A DNA stretch of 64,000 nt from NCBI GenBank assembly GCA_946902875.1, contig OX336337.1, positions 2,852,001 to 2,916,000 of the forward strand, read 5' to 3'. The first letter of the stretch is position 1. Every line of letters begins with the position of its first letter. Both the position numbers and the translations under genes were made by a program. A model generated the notes under the pieces. That model did not search any database, was not told the origin of the DNA, and saw nothing but the letters and a program-made list of their open reading frames with translations. This document shows, one piece after another, positions 40,972 to 50,395 of the stretch. Source of the stretch: Nematopogon swammerdamellus. Its lineage: Eukaryota; Arthropoda; Insecta; Lepidoptera; Adelidae.

Positions 40972-41747
40972 ACGCCGCCGCTGGAGGCGCTAGTGTCGCG
41001 GCGACTGCGGGAGGGAGTGCGCGAGCGGCCGCCTCCGCCGCCGCCGCCGCGGCTAGCCGGCGGCGGCGAGCGATGCCAGTCTCGCTCGTAGGAGCGACCG
41101 CGATGCATCTTCAGTGCGGATATTTCTCGCGTTAGTTCTTCGATTTTATTCGCCAAGTCAGCGTTCGTTCGGCCGGCGGCGGCGGCGGTGGCGCCGCCGC
41201 CTGCGTGTTGACACCCATTGCATATGGAGTTAATCTCTTTTGAATGTTCCGTCATCTTGTCGGCCATGGAAGCCAACACATCCAGGCTCGGCTCTTGGCT
41301 GATGGAAAGCACGGAGCGGATGGATGGCGGCAGGTGTCCGGTCCACATTATCTTGAGTGTGTCGTCTGGGACTTTGCCCATTGCGAGTTCTCGCATGCGA
41401 CGGAGTAACTGAGAAGGCTTCTGGTCGCCTAGTTCCATGTCGTTAAGTAACTTTTGAAACTGGCGCGCTTCGGATTCTTCGTACACGGCGAGCAGGCGCA
41501 ACTTCAAAGTCTCGTACTTGTTGGTGGCGGGCGGCTGGAGCAAAATGTCGCTCGCTTGCTCGATATCGGCGCGCTCGAGTCTCGCTACAACCAGGTGGTA
41601 CTTAGACTCGTCCCCTTGCTTGTGTGGCGCAATAACCGATTCAAATTGGGCGAACCAAAGTCTAGGGTGCTCTCTCCAAAACGGCGGTATTTTAGATGAT
41701 AAGGAGAGCGCTCCTATTTCGTCGACTCGCTCCTCTTTGTTTGACAT
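40887..41747 (-). CDS. gag: Gag with CHCC zinc knuckle (286 aa)
   Basis: Starts MSNKEERVDEIGALS. The central part (FWREHPRLWFAQFESVI, YHLVVARL, LLQPPATNKYETLKLRLL, QKLLNDMELGDQKPSQLLRRM) is typical of insect gypsy Gag capsid. A Gly/Arg-rich stretch near residues 230-255 precedes CFYHRRFGASARRCLRPC, a CX2HX9CX3C knuckle instead of CCHC. The ATG is 40 bp inside the 5' LTR boundary. Forms the particle and packages RNA. Confidence 0.85.
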   Translation of the reverse strand: MSNKEERVDEIGALSLSSKIPPFWREHPRLWFAQFESVIAPHKQGDESKYHLVVARLERADIEQASDILLQPPATNKYETLKLRLLAVYEESEARQFQKLLNDMELGDQKPSQLLRRMRELAMGKVPDDTLKIMWTGHLPPSIRSVLSISQEPSLDVLASMADKMTEHSKEINSICNGCQHAGGGATAAAAGRTNADLANKIEELTREISALKMHRGRSYERDWHRSPPPASRGGGGGGGRSRTPSRSRRDTSASSGGVCFYHRRFGASARRCLRPCTFDERAQEN

Positions 41748-41771
41748 GTTGTAGAAGGTAGCTCTCGTCGA

Positions 41772-41786
41772 ACGTCGGGGTCACCA
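41772..41786 (-). other. Primer binding site, tRNA-Trp type
   Basis: TGGTGACCCCGACGT, one base inside the 5' LTR. It is complementary to the 3' end of tRNA-Trp (ACGTCGGGGTCA plus CCA), as I recall that tRNA. Confidence 0.75.
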
Positions 41787-41787
41787 A

Positions 41788-42067
41788 TGTTGAGGTCTCA
41801 ATATGTAGTAGATATAGTATAGGTAGGTATACGATATTAAACAGATGTAAGCTTCAGTTTGTAGTTTATTTTGACATTCGACCTCAATATTAAATTACAA
41901 GCTGTCCTTATCAATGTTTGCATGCAGATGCGGCGCTCGCCGCGCGCGCTCGTCCAGCGTAGCCAATCAGGGCGCAGCAGCACTGTCGCAGCCGAGTTTA
42001 TAAATATTAGTGGCAGCGGCGGCGCGGTATTAGTACTGGTGTAACGCTCGTCGCCGGTGCTGCTACA
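41788..42067 (-). repeat. 5' LTR
   Basis: 280 bp, no difference found by eye from the LTR at 37527-37806. Carries the same TATA-like and AATAAA elements. Confidence 0.85.
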
Positions 42068-42153
42068 GTATAAACAAATTATTGTTTACAATAATTCAGC
42101 TTCCTTCACTGCCTGAATACTCCATATTCAGACTTAATCATAGACACCTGTAC

Positions 42154-42178
42154 ACGGAGTACTCTTTTCTATTCTGTG
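42154..42178 (+). repeat. Copy 2 of the micro-repeat, flanked by CCTGTAC
   Basis: A plus CGGAGTACTCTTTTCTATTC followed by TGTG, bounded exactly by CCTGTAC at 42147-42153 and 42179-42185. Confidence 0.6.
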
Positions 42179-42188
42179 CCTGTACCAT

Positions 42189-42511
42189 GTACCGTGTTGG
42201 GCCGGCACTTTAAAAGAATATCCCCACTGCATCTCTCCCCGTGTATGTCGTAAAAGGCGACTAAGGGATATGACTCCCTTCTTATATCACTAGGTGGTAG
42301 GGTTTAACCCGCCCGGGTTGGTACCACCGCACTGAATGAAAGGTCTGTCGAAACGGCTATGTAAATAGTTTGTGGTTTCCGTCCAGTTCAGTGTAGCCGG
42401 CACGACCGAAGGGAAGCACTGACGTGGCACCAATTCACCCGGTGTTACGGGCTGACATCACGGATTTTGTAGGTGATGTAGCCAACCGTGTCAGTTTCCA
42501 TTAAAAAAAAA
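42189..42511 (+). mobile_element. SINE copy: head H2 + body B1
   Basis: GTACCGTGTTGGGCCGG to GTGTCAGTTTCCATT plus A run; standard layout. Confidence 0.75.
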
Positions 42512-42624
42512 CCTATTTTATTTATACTTAACTTTCTTTTGCTACACGATATGGTGCGTAAAGAGAAGATCTACCGACGCATCCATTGGTCTGTTGATCC
42601 GCCAAAGTATCTTGGACACATGAT

Positions 42625-42976
42625 CAGTCTCGGTAGCTCAGTGGTGCGGTCGGTGGACTGTTGCTAAGCAACTGTGAGCGCGGTCAGTACTTGGATGGGT
42701 GACCGCTCGACCGTTGGAGGCTGACCGTAGTTCGAATTCCACGTAAAACTGTAGGTCCCTTCCCCTCTTACCGTACTAGGTAAGTCGGTACCACCGCACT
42801 GAATGAAAAGTCGGTCGAAACGGCTATGTAAATAGTTCGTGTTTTCCGTCCAGTTCAGTGTGGCCGACATGAAATGAGGGGAAGCACTGACATGGCACCA
42901 AGTTCACCCGATGTTATGGGCTGACACCGCGGATGTTGTAGGTGATGTCAACCGTGTCAGTTTCCATTTAAAAAAG
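42625..42976 (+). mobile_element. SINE copy: 5S/tRNA-like head H1 + body B1, small deletion
   Basis: ATCAGTCTCGGTAGCTCAG, TACTTGGATGGGTGACCGC, box B as GTAGTTCGAATTCC (closer to a tRNA box B than other copies). B1 lacks the GGTAGGGTTTATCC part. Confidence 0.75.
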
Positions 42977-43170
42977 AATGGTGGTCAAGCTCAATTGGCA
43001 TTGGGCTGGGCACATCTGCCGATGAGTCAACGACCGTTGGATTAAAAATGCGGGCGTGGACAGGGAAACAATTCGTCGTAGAAAATCAGTGGTCCCGTAC
43101 CGCTGAAGGCCGCCCCGGGAGGACTGGAGAAAAACTGGAGACGCAGGTGTCCAGCACTAGTCCAGGCATC
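42977..43170 (+). pseudogene. RTE-like C-terminal fragment
   Basis: One frame reads VVKLNWHWAGHICR, then NDRWIKNAG and RPPRED with stops between, matching the KLKWQWAGHI...RW...GRPP ending typical of a lepidopteran RTE-type protein. Heavily decayed. Confidence 0.5.
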
Positions 43171-43542
43171 ACGCACTCTATATGTACTTGCGCGCGCTAA
43201 CTACCTACCGCCCGGTGGACCGCCGGCGGTCTAATTCAGTGGAAGTGCGTCAGCCGCGCGAAGCGTACCTACACGCTCGCCCACCGCAACTGCGCGCAGC
43301 TGCAAAGCAATAATCACTTTACACTCGATCGTTAAGGTACATTTTCGCACGCAGCGATTGGCGACGTGAAACAGGCTATTAAAGCCGAAGGTATGGAACT
43401 GTTTCTATGGAGTGATTTATCTGTTATGAAGTAACTTTTAAGTAATCTGTGACTGGACGCATTAACGATGGCTGACTGACGGACCGAGTGACTTTCTTTT
43501 GTGTAAATCGTCGAATAAAAATTAACAAACACGAGCTTATTT
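43171..43542. other. No recognised gene
   Basis: A GC-rich patch at 43190-43300, then plain sequence. Confidence 0.4.
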
Positions 43543-43575
43543 TTAGGGTTCCGTATCCGCTACGGGACCCTATTA

Positions 43576-43599
43576 CGGAGTACTCTTTTCTATTCTGTG
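43576..43599 (+). repeat. Copy 3 of the micro-repeat, flanked by CTATTA
   Basis: CGGAGTACTCTTTTCTATTC plus TGTG, exactly between CTATTA at 43570-43575 and 43600-43605. The host repeat without it reads CCCTATTACTAAGCC (for example 17402-17416), so this is a clean insertion with a 6-bp duplication. Confidence 0.7.
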
Positions 43600-43672
43600 C
43601 TATTACTAAGCCTACGCCGTCTATCTGTCTGTCCGAGGTCTGTAGGTATCTCTTGAACCGTAATAGGTAGCC

Positions 43673-43958
43673 CGAGGTCGAAGCCTCAGGCGCAGCAATT
43701 TCACCGCCGAGGAGGTGCCAGTCCGGCTTGGAGGTGGACTAATGTCGCTGGGGAAAGGCTATTAACCCACAATTTGAAGATCAGTGGATTGTAGGAGTGG
43801 GGAAAGATGTTTCCTGGGAGCCCGTTCCACACCTTTGCAGTGCGGCACAAGAACGATTTAGGGAATCGTGCAGTTCGAAGAACTCTTCTGTCGACTACAA
43901 AGGGTTGTTCCGCGAGGTATGGCGGGTTTGGCGAAGGCGAACAGGAGGATGTGTTAAT
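43673..43958 (-). pseudogene. 3'-terminal fragment of a Jockey-like element (family of 52245-52970)
   Basis: Minus strand reads EQPFVVDRRVLRTARFPKS, FLCRTAKVWNGLPGNIFP, HSYNPLIFKLWVNSL, the end of a Jockey-type ORF2, followed by its short 3' UTR. Inserted into the repeat around it. Confidence 0.65.
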
Positions 43959-44213
43959 ATGGCCGATATAACAACAAATAATAAAAATCAGAAAAAGAAA
44001 AAAATTCATTGTGGTTCCCATATAGACGAAACCAATAAGTGTATGCGCGCGCGCCATCTGCCGAATAGACTATGAAGCATTTTAACTAATCATGAATTTT
44101 AACTAATATGAAGCATTTCATAACACGCCATAGATGGCGTGAGTGGCGCTAACCATGACATGGCGATACGAACCCTCGGTGCGCGAGCTCGACACGCACT
44201 TGGCCGGTTTTTT

Positions 44214-44538
44214 AACATTATCACTTTTTAAATTCATCGCTATACATCGGTTCACGCACGAGGCCCAGAGGGTGACATCAGTGAAAGTCGAATCACGTTA
44301 TTATGAGTCGGGTCGGGACTCTGGTCGGGACGCGGCGGCGAGCGTGCGTGTCCCGTCGCACGTACAGCCCTACGTGTTGCCCCGCCTGCCCGTGCGTAGC
44401 CAGGGGTGGCGACGAAAACGGTACCGGTTTACCAAGCGAAGTGATGAAAACCGTTTTGTAAACGCACAGAAAAAAATGCGATATCCTTTCATTATCGCAA
44501 TTCCGTCCGTCCGTCCGTTTCATTCGGCTGATTATGTT
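44214..44538. other. No recognised gene
   Basis: A plus-strand open frame crosses this stretch but shows no family features; taken as chance. Confidence 0.35.
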
Positions 44539-44700
44539 GTTTTTTTTTTATGGAAACTGACACGGTTGATAAGGATAAGAAGGCCGCGCTAAAGGCGACA
44601 CGTCTCGTCTTGGCACGGTCCTTCCACCGAGTCATGCAGCAGGTAGGTCTTCGAGCCTTACTCGCTGCTTGATATCTTGTCCTAATATTTTTCTAAACGT
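44539..44700. mobile_element. B1 tail fragment (minus) joined to body B4 (plus)
   Basis: 44539-44568 is the poly(T) and ATGGAAACTGACACGGTTG of an inverted B1. It then continues directly as B4 (GATAAGGATAAGAAGG, CGCGCTAAAGGCGACACG, GTCATGCAGCAGGTAGG) on the plus strand. Confidence 0.55.
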
Positions 44701-44734
44701 GTTACGCCGTAATCATATTCGTAACAAAATCTGC

Positions 44735-45685
44735 TATTAAATACCGGTGGACGGGCTTACATTTACTAAGAGCATTTACTAAGAGCAAGATGCCCACTCT
44801 CGTCGCACCGTCTCGCTCGTCCCGGCGCGCTGGCAAGACAGTGAGCGCAGACTGACCTACCGACCACAGACAAGACTATCGCTGACAGCCGGACTGCAAC
44901 CCACTCTGACACTGCGAGCCGACGACGGAGCTCATTTAATCTTACTGCAACCAACTAGTTCGACGCCACGATAATCCCTAGCGGATATCGTCCTAACCGT
45001 GCGCGAACGCCAAGGAGCCGAGTGCGCGGAGGCCGCGACCCGTTCTCCTCACGAGCTTGTGCCGAGCCTCGAGGAGCCCCTACAACCGAGCGCGAGGCGG
45101 AGAACGCTGCGCGGACGGGAAGCGGCCGGCCTGCTCAACGCCTGCACCATCGTCCCCGCGACACTGAGGCGACTCCGGAGGCTGCGCCGACGGCGAGTCC
45201 TACCGACGCACGGGAGACCCCGCGACTCCGCCGCGACACCGGAGCGCCGTTCCTCTCACGCTAAGTCGCAGGCCACACTCACTCACTCACACACACGCCT
45301 GGTCTCGCTCTCGCTTCTCGTTATCGCTTCTCGTTTTAGCTTACCTTTAGGCCTCGTTATCGCTTATTATCTAGATTGTTTGACTTATATTCTCACTGAA
45401 TTCTAATGTAAAACTGTGTAACTAGTCTCATGTATTTCAACTCTAATTTCTATTCTTTTAATTATTTCTTGCGCCGCTGTTGATTCACTTATCGTAGGCC
45501 CCGCATTAGGTAGACGACTACCTCCTCATCAATGTCCTTAGGTGGGCCTACCCACGATCAACAGACGGAAACTCAAAACCAGGAAACCACTGACTCGATT
45601 TTGGCCGAGTCCACCGAACCCACTCAACCTAATAAATCTGTTACCGACGCATCGTATTGTCTTATTTCTCTCCGCTGAGTTACCC
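44735..45685 (+). other. Unassigned C-rich segment, possibly a retrotransposon 5' region
   Basis: GC-rich and low in plus-strand T from about 44780 to 45260, then T-rich. Around 45531 a short frame reads MSLGGPTHDQQTETQNQETT before a stop at SLR. The composition change and leader-like shape recall the 5' end of an LTR or non-LTR element, but no diagnostic domain is visible. Confidence 0.3.
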
Positions 45686-45689
45686 GGTA

Positions 45690-45790
45690 GCAAACGTGAT
45701 GGTCGATGTTGTGCTGTTATTCACCAGAGTTCTTGCAGCGCCACACCGATTAGTCTGCTAGCCCCGATTGTCGGGATACAGCGTATGGTA
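45690..45790 (+). mobile_element. SINE body B4, 3' part
   Basis: AACGTGATGGTCGATGTTG, TTCTTGCAGCGCCACACCG, CCCCGATTGTCGGGATACAG. Confidence 0.55.
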
Positions 45791-45799
45791 GGTATGTCC

Positions 45800-46075
45800 T
45801 TATTTTATCCATTTATTTACACATTTCTTTGTATATAAATTTTACAAGTTTACAAAATTAAAACCTAAAATTTATATAAAAACAAACGGATTTTCCACCA
45901 CCGTCGAGCCCAGGCTACCGATATGGTCGGGTCCCAAAGAGGGAAATCTCCGGACTATACGCGCAGTGTCGAGCAGGGCTCCCTTCTGGATCTGACCCTT
46001 GACCCAACCACTCAGCGAGAGCCTCTTAAGGTTGTCGTCGAGGCTCTTTGCTATCAGCCCACGCGCCATTATTAA
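45800..46075 (-). mobile_element. R4/Dong-type element, 5'-truncated 3' end
   Basis: Minus strand reads GLIAKSLDDNLKRLSLSGW, VKGQIQKGALLDTARIVRRF, PSLGPDHIG, homologous to the last residues of the intact copy at 2698-6567, followed by a similar 3' UTR. ATTATTAATCATTATTAAG beyond 46069 is TAA-like flank. Reading frame has diverged at the C-terminus. Confidence 0.7.
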
Positions 46076-47025
46076 TCATTATTAAGTTTCCAAATAAATA
46101 AATAAATATATTTATAGCATTTACCGGCCTAAGTTCAACCCTGTTCAGAGCCCGCTCCCGGGGCACAGGGGCGGGCGCGCCGCCGGATCATGGCCGAATT
46201 GAAATATCGGACCGGCGCGGCGGCGCCGGCGACAGGGCGTGCCGGTAACTCATCACGTGGACGCATTTCTCAACGTAGATGACGTCGTTCGTTTGATTTT
46301 TTTTTTTGAGTTACGACAAAGATCGGGTGTGAGTGATTTCTGTTCAATATGTTGCGTGTTATTCTGTCGTCTGGATAATCGGTTTTAATTTTGTTAGGAA
46401 GTGGAACACTATTTGTATTTGTTCGAAAATCATTCGTGGGCAAGACAGATTGCACTTGAAGTCGTAAAAATTTATAATTCGAAATATCTACTCAAAATAT
46501 TCCACTCAAGAGTATTTAAAATTAGCCTAATTTATATATTATTTCCCTTACATAAAATCACGAAAAGGGACTTCAATTTCAATTTTCCAATTGTCACAAT
46601 TAAAAATAATTAAAATAGATTAAAGTCAATAAAATTCATTAAAATCATCAAACATTAATTCAATACACATGTAAAAAAATAAATTAAAATCCAAAACAAA
46701 TTACAATATAATGCTTAGAATATTGGATATAATAAAATAATAAATTCAATAAAACTAAAAATAAAAATATAAAGCCTCAATAGATTTGTCAGAATAAGTT
46801 AACGACTAATATCACAGTTATGACTAGGGTATCTTATCTACAGCAAATCATAGAACTCTTCAACGGCACTATATTCTTTTTTTCACTTCAATCTTGAATT
46901 GCATATAAAACTATTATATTTTTTAGATAATCTACATTTAACGTTTACAGTGTTTCTTTTATGTCTTGTATTACAGCCATGTATGTCAGAGAATAGAGGA
47001 TAGAGGATAGAGAATAGAGAATAGT
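46076..47025. other. GC-rich patch then AT-rich sequence
   Basis: 46140-46260 is GC-rich (GCGCGGCGGCGCCGGCG). From 46300 on the sequence is AT-rich with AATAAA-like words throughout; a short GAATAGAG repeat is near 46990-47022. No gene. Confidence 0.4.
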
Positions 47026-47339
47026 ATCCTTACCTATAATAAAATCCAACGTCTGCTTTCTGTCTGAGTGTCTGAGTGTCTGAGTGTATGTCTGTCTGTC
47101 CGCTTATAACTCGAGAACCACTGGCTCCGCCCGCTCTCATATTTCACTTCATTGCTAACCTCATAAGCCATTTAGCGTGATAGTAAGTAGCCTATAGTTG
47201 ATGGGAAGAATCAAGCTATCCGTAGAATTTTGTTTTATTAAAATCGGTTCAGTGGTTCTCGAGTTATAAGCGGACAGACAGACATACACTCAGACACTCA
47301 GACAGAAAGCAGACGTTGGATTTTATTATAGGTAAGGAT
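47026..47339. repeat. Fold-back element with about 90-bp inverted arms
   Basis: Left arm 47026-47123 (ATCCTTACCTATAATAAAAT ... AACTCGAGAACCACTG) and right arm 47250-47339 are near-perfect inverses, except that the left has an extra GTCTGAGT unit. The 126-bp spacer is unrelated. Probably a long-TIR MITE. Confidence 0.7.
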
Positions 47340-47587
47340 TCAAATTTCGAATGGAATATTAAGCAGGGATATAGAAATATGTTATCTCTATCTTTACTTC
47401 TTATAAAAGGGAACGTCTGTCTGTCTGTATGTATGTTTGAGGTAAACTCCGCAACCAATGAATAGATTTTGATGCTGTTTGCGACAATGGAAAGAGTAGT
47501 TCTTGAGGCTCACTATAGACTATATTATACAATCACGTTAAATAGTCTTAGGGCTGAGCTGTTTCAAAGAATGTATTGTATTAATTG

Positions 47588-47627
<40 letters not shown>

Positions 47628-47815
47628 ATATAAGAGAAACGATCGTTTTGCGATCGGATTTGATATTAAACCGAGTTAACCGCAAGCGAAGCCGCGGGAA
47701 AAAGCTATTACATAGAACAATTAAGAACCTGTCGATTATTCGTTGAAGGTCTATTGCAATTTGGTGCATTTCATTAGATACCGAAGAAGAAAATTAAAAT
47801 ACTATAATAAATATA
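47340..47815. other. Repeat debris
   Basis: TATAAAAGGGAACGTCTGTC with a TGTC run near 47400-47440, a (GA)n run at 47590-47628, and CGCAAGCGAAGCCGCGGG near 47681 (inverse of the GGCTTCGCTCG-type repeats at 16930). No gene. Confidence 0.45.
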
Positions 47816-48048
47816 AGGCGCGGTCAGTACTTGGATGGGTGACCGCTCGACCGTTAGAGGCTGACCGTGGTTCGGATTCCACGTTAAACTGTAGGTATCT
47901 TCCCTTTTTACCTTACTAGGTGGTAGGGTTTATCCCGGCCGGGTTGGTACCACCGCACTGAGCGAAACATCGGTCGAAACGGCTATGTAAATACATAGTT
48001 CGTGTTTTCCGTCTGTAGCCGGCGCTAAATGAAGGGAAGCAATGACAT
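47816..48048 (+). mobile_element. SINE fragment: end of head H1 + part of body B1
   Basis: GGCGCGGTCAGTACTTGG to AAGGGAAGCAATGACAT. The 5' end is cut at the 5S-like block and the 3' end by the next SINE. Confidence 0.65.
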
Positions 48049-48380
48049 TTTTTTTATTTTTTTTTATGGAACCTGACACGGTTGGTTTACATCGCCTACA
48101 ACATCCGTGATGTCAGCCCATAACACCGGGTGTACTTGGTGCCACGTCAGTGCTTCCCTTCGGTCGTGCCGGCTACACTGAACTGGACGGAAAACACAAA
48201 CTATTTACATAGCCGTTTCGACCGACCTGTCATTCAGTGTGGTGGTACCAACCCGGGCGGGTTAAACCCTACCACCTAGTAATATAAGAAGGGAGTCATA
48301 TCCCTTAGTCGCCTTTTACGACATACACGGGGAGAGATGCAGTAGGGCTATTCTTTTAAAGTACCGGCCCCACACGGTAC
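48049..48380 (-). mobile_element. SINE copy: head H2 + body B1
   Basis: T-rich start, TATGGAACCTGACACGGTTG, complete inverse of B1 and H2 to GGCCCCACACGGTAC. Lies between two truncated SINE copies and probably inserted there. Confidence 0.75.
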
Positions 48381-48384
48381 GAGT

Positions 48385-49792
48385 ACGTGCTTCTCTTCGG
48401 TCGTGCCAGCTACACTGAACTGTTCGGAAAACAGGAACTATTTACATAGCCGTTTCGACCGACTTTTCATTCAGTGCGGTGGCACCAACACGGACGGGTT
48501 AATCCCTACCACCTAATAAGCATACATCGGAATCCGCGGGGCACGAATGATTCAAGGTTGTTTAGTGATGGGACAATGTATCCACAAATATCGAAAATCG
48601 ATCGTTATTTTAGAATAATATGGAATAATGTCGATTATTAAAACTAAGAGTATTTCTATAGAAAATAAAATATAATAAACAAATTTTGTATTTACTTTGT
48701 AGGTACAATACAAATCTGTTCAAACCACAATATTAGTTTTATTAGTATGGAATAGAAAGAATTTGATTTTTTTTACCAACTTACACGTGTTACATCATAA
48801 TGATATTGAAAACTTTTTTGTTACTGTTATGAAACTGAATCGATTAGGCTATAAAAATCAACCACCTATTTTTTTATTTAAAGACATAAAAAAATATTTT
48901 ACATAAAAAAAAGGCCAAGGTCCAAAAAAATAGGTCTTACAAAATTAGTTCATAGTACGCTAAGGGGGGGTTCTGTATCGGAAATAGATCACTTTTAAAG
49001 AACAAAGAATTTTTTTTTTTACAAATTTTTTTTTTTTTAATGTTAAATGTAAAAAAAAAATTTTTCTTAATCGTTTCGGTTTCATGCCAGGAACAAAAAA
49101 GTCTTCCAACACGTATATCTCTTTTTTTCAGAAATGGTGAAAAACCACAATTTTAGTTTTATTAGTATGGAATAGAAAGAATTTAATTTTTTTTACCAAC
49201 TTACACATGTTACATCATAATGGTCGTGAAGACTTTTTTGTTACTGTTATGAAACTGAATCGATTAGGTTATAAAAATCAACCACCTATTTTTTTATTTA
49301 AATACCTACATAAAAATTTTTTTTACTTAAAAAAAAAGCCCAAGGCCCAAAAAAATTTATATAGGTTTTACTCCCTATATGATACAGAACCCCCCCCCCC
49401 CCCCCTTAGCGTACTACGAACTAATTTTGAGGACCTTATATAAATATGTATTATATTTACTTAATCATTAACATAAAGTATACATGTTTATATAAGTACT
49501 GTAGGTATATAAGTATTCAGGTCTGAAATATGACATGAATAAAATACAATAAACAAATAAATATGAGTATCGATAACAGTGTCGATTGTTTATTGATCGC
49601 CGTAGTCAATCCCTAACAAGGTCGTATTCGTGCCCCGCGGATTCCGATGTATGCTAATAAGGTAAGAAGGGAAGGGACCTACAGTTTACGTGGAATCTGA
49701 ACCACAGTCAGCCTCCAACGGTCGAGCGGTCACCCATCCACTTACTGACCGCGCCCGTCGGCCGACCGCACCACTGAGCTGCAGAGGCTGAC
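48385..49792 (-). mobile_element. SINE copy H1 + B1, split by a hAT-type element
   Basis: Left part 48385-48520 (B1), right part 49654-49792 (B1 start and H1: GGTCACCCATCCACTTACTG, GAGCTGCAGAGGCTGAC). Removing 48521-49653 plus one target copy restores CCACCTAATAAGGTAAG, the normal SINE sequence. Confidence 0.75.
48521..49653. mobile_element. Non-autonomous hAT-type element, 1133 bp, 8-bp target duplication
   Basis: Perfect 28-bp terminal inverted repeats starting CATACATCGGAATCCGCGGG. CTAATAAG flanks both ends (48513-48520 and 49654-49661). Inside are two direct copies of a roughly 225-bp AT-rich segment 420 bp apart (about 48721 and 49141; TTTTATTAGTATGGAATAG, GTTACTGTTATGAAACTG) and an inverted pair with a G/C run (TAGTACGCTAAGGGGGGG near 48955; its inverse near 49395). 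No transposase. Confidence 0.8.
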
Positions 49793-50221
49793 AAAAAACA
49801 AAACAACTATCTACTCTTATTTGTCAAACCATAATTATCACAAAACAACTCCTCAACAAGCAATCACAAATAAATTAATCTCCCCACCCAAAACCGGTTT
49901 GCGGTCACGTCCAGAGTTACCCGTAAACAATGACCACAATTCCCGCGACAATTACCCGCCGCCCGGTCAAAATCGCGGAGAGCGCCACATTTTTTTCCCC
50001 GCAAACTTTTGGGCGCCCAACAAAAGCTGTGCGGTGAAATGGGATGTAAGCGGGACCGCGGGAAGGGAAGGGAGGAAGGCATGCAGGAAGGGGTGGGCCA
50101 AGGAGCATGGAGTAGAGAGGAGTTGGCGCGGCAGAATGCCTGTTGTATGTAGCAATAATCTGATTTGATGAATTTTTGTTTCATGAAAAGTGGGTCCGCC
50201 GTGAGTAATATGTAAATATTT
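49793..50221. other. No recognised gene
   Basis: GC-richer than its surroundings, with open frames on both strands but no motif that suggests coding. Confidence 0.35.
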
Positions 50222-50395
50222 TTTATTGCTTCCGAACTGGGTGGCTGTGCCCGAGGTCGAGTCTCAGGTGCAGCCAATTTCACACCCGAGAAGGTGCCAG
50301 TGCGGCTTGAAGGCGGACTGGCGGCGCCTCGATTGCATTAGTATGGAAAGATATTCCCCGGAAGCCCGTTCCACACCTTTGCTGTGCGACACAAG
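50222..50395 (-). pseudogene. 3'-terminal fragment of a Jockey-like element
   Basis: Minus strand encodes a piece like the region CVAQQRCGTGFRGISF and has the 3' UTR words GGCTGCACCTGAGACTCGAC, CGGGCACAGCCACCC shared with 43673 and 52245. Very short. Confidence 0.55.

Larger units (their letters stand above)
37527..42067 (-). mobile_element. Ty3/gypsy LTR retrotransposon, Kabuki/CsRn1-like, minus strand, 4541 bp
   Basis: Two 280-bp LTRs that read as identical enclose gag, protease and pol. GTAT on both sides (37523-37526 and 42068-42071) is the 4-bp target duplication. The primer site matches tRNA-Trp and Gag ends in a CHCC (not CCHC) knuckle. Those two traits together mark the Kabuki/CsRn1 clade as I know it. 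Identical LTRs mean a very recent insertion. Confidence 0.85.
43543..44213 (-). repeat. GGTTCCGTA-type repeat (longer subtype), split by an RT fragment
   Basis: Minus-strand copy: 43543-43672 holds the 3' end (TTTTAGGGTTCCGTATCC, CCTATTA, CTCTTGAACCGTAATAGG); 43959-44213 holds the 5' part (ATTAATATGGCC-like, CGCGCCATCTGCCGAATAG, CACGCACTTGGCCGG). The interruption is 43673-43958. Confidence 0.65.

Noticed and set aside
44143..45406. Arg-rich ORFs on the plus strand
   Set aside because: They run across repeat junctions and a GC-biased segment without any recognisable motif.
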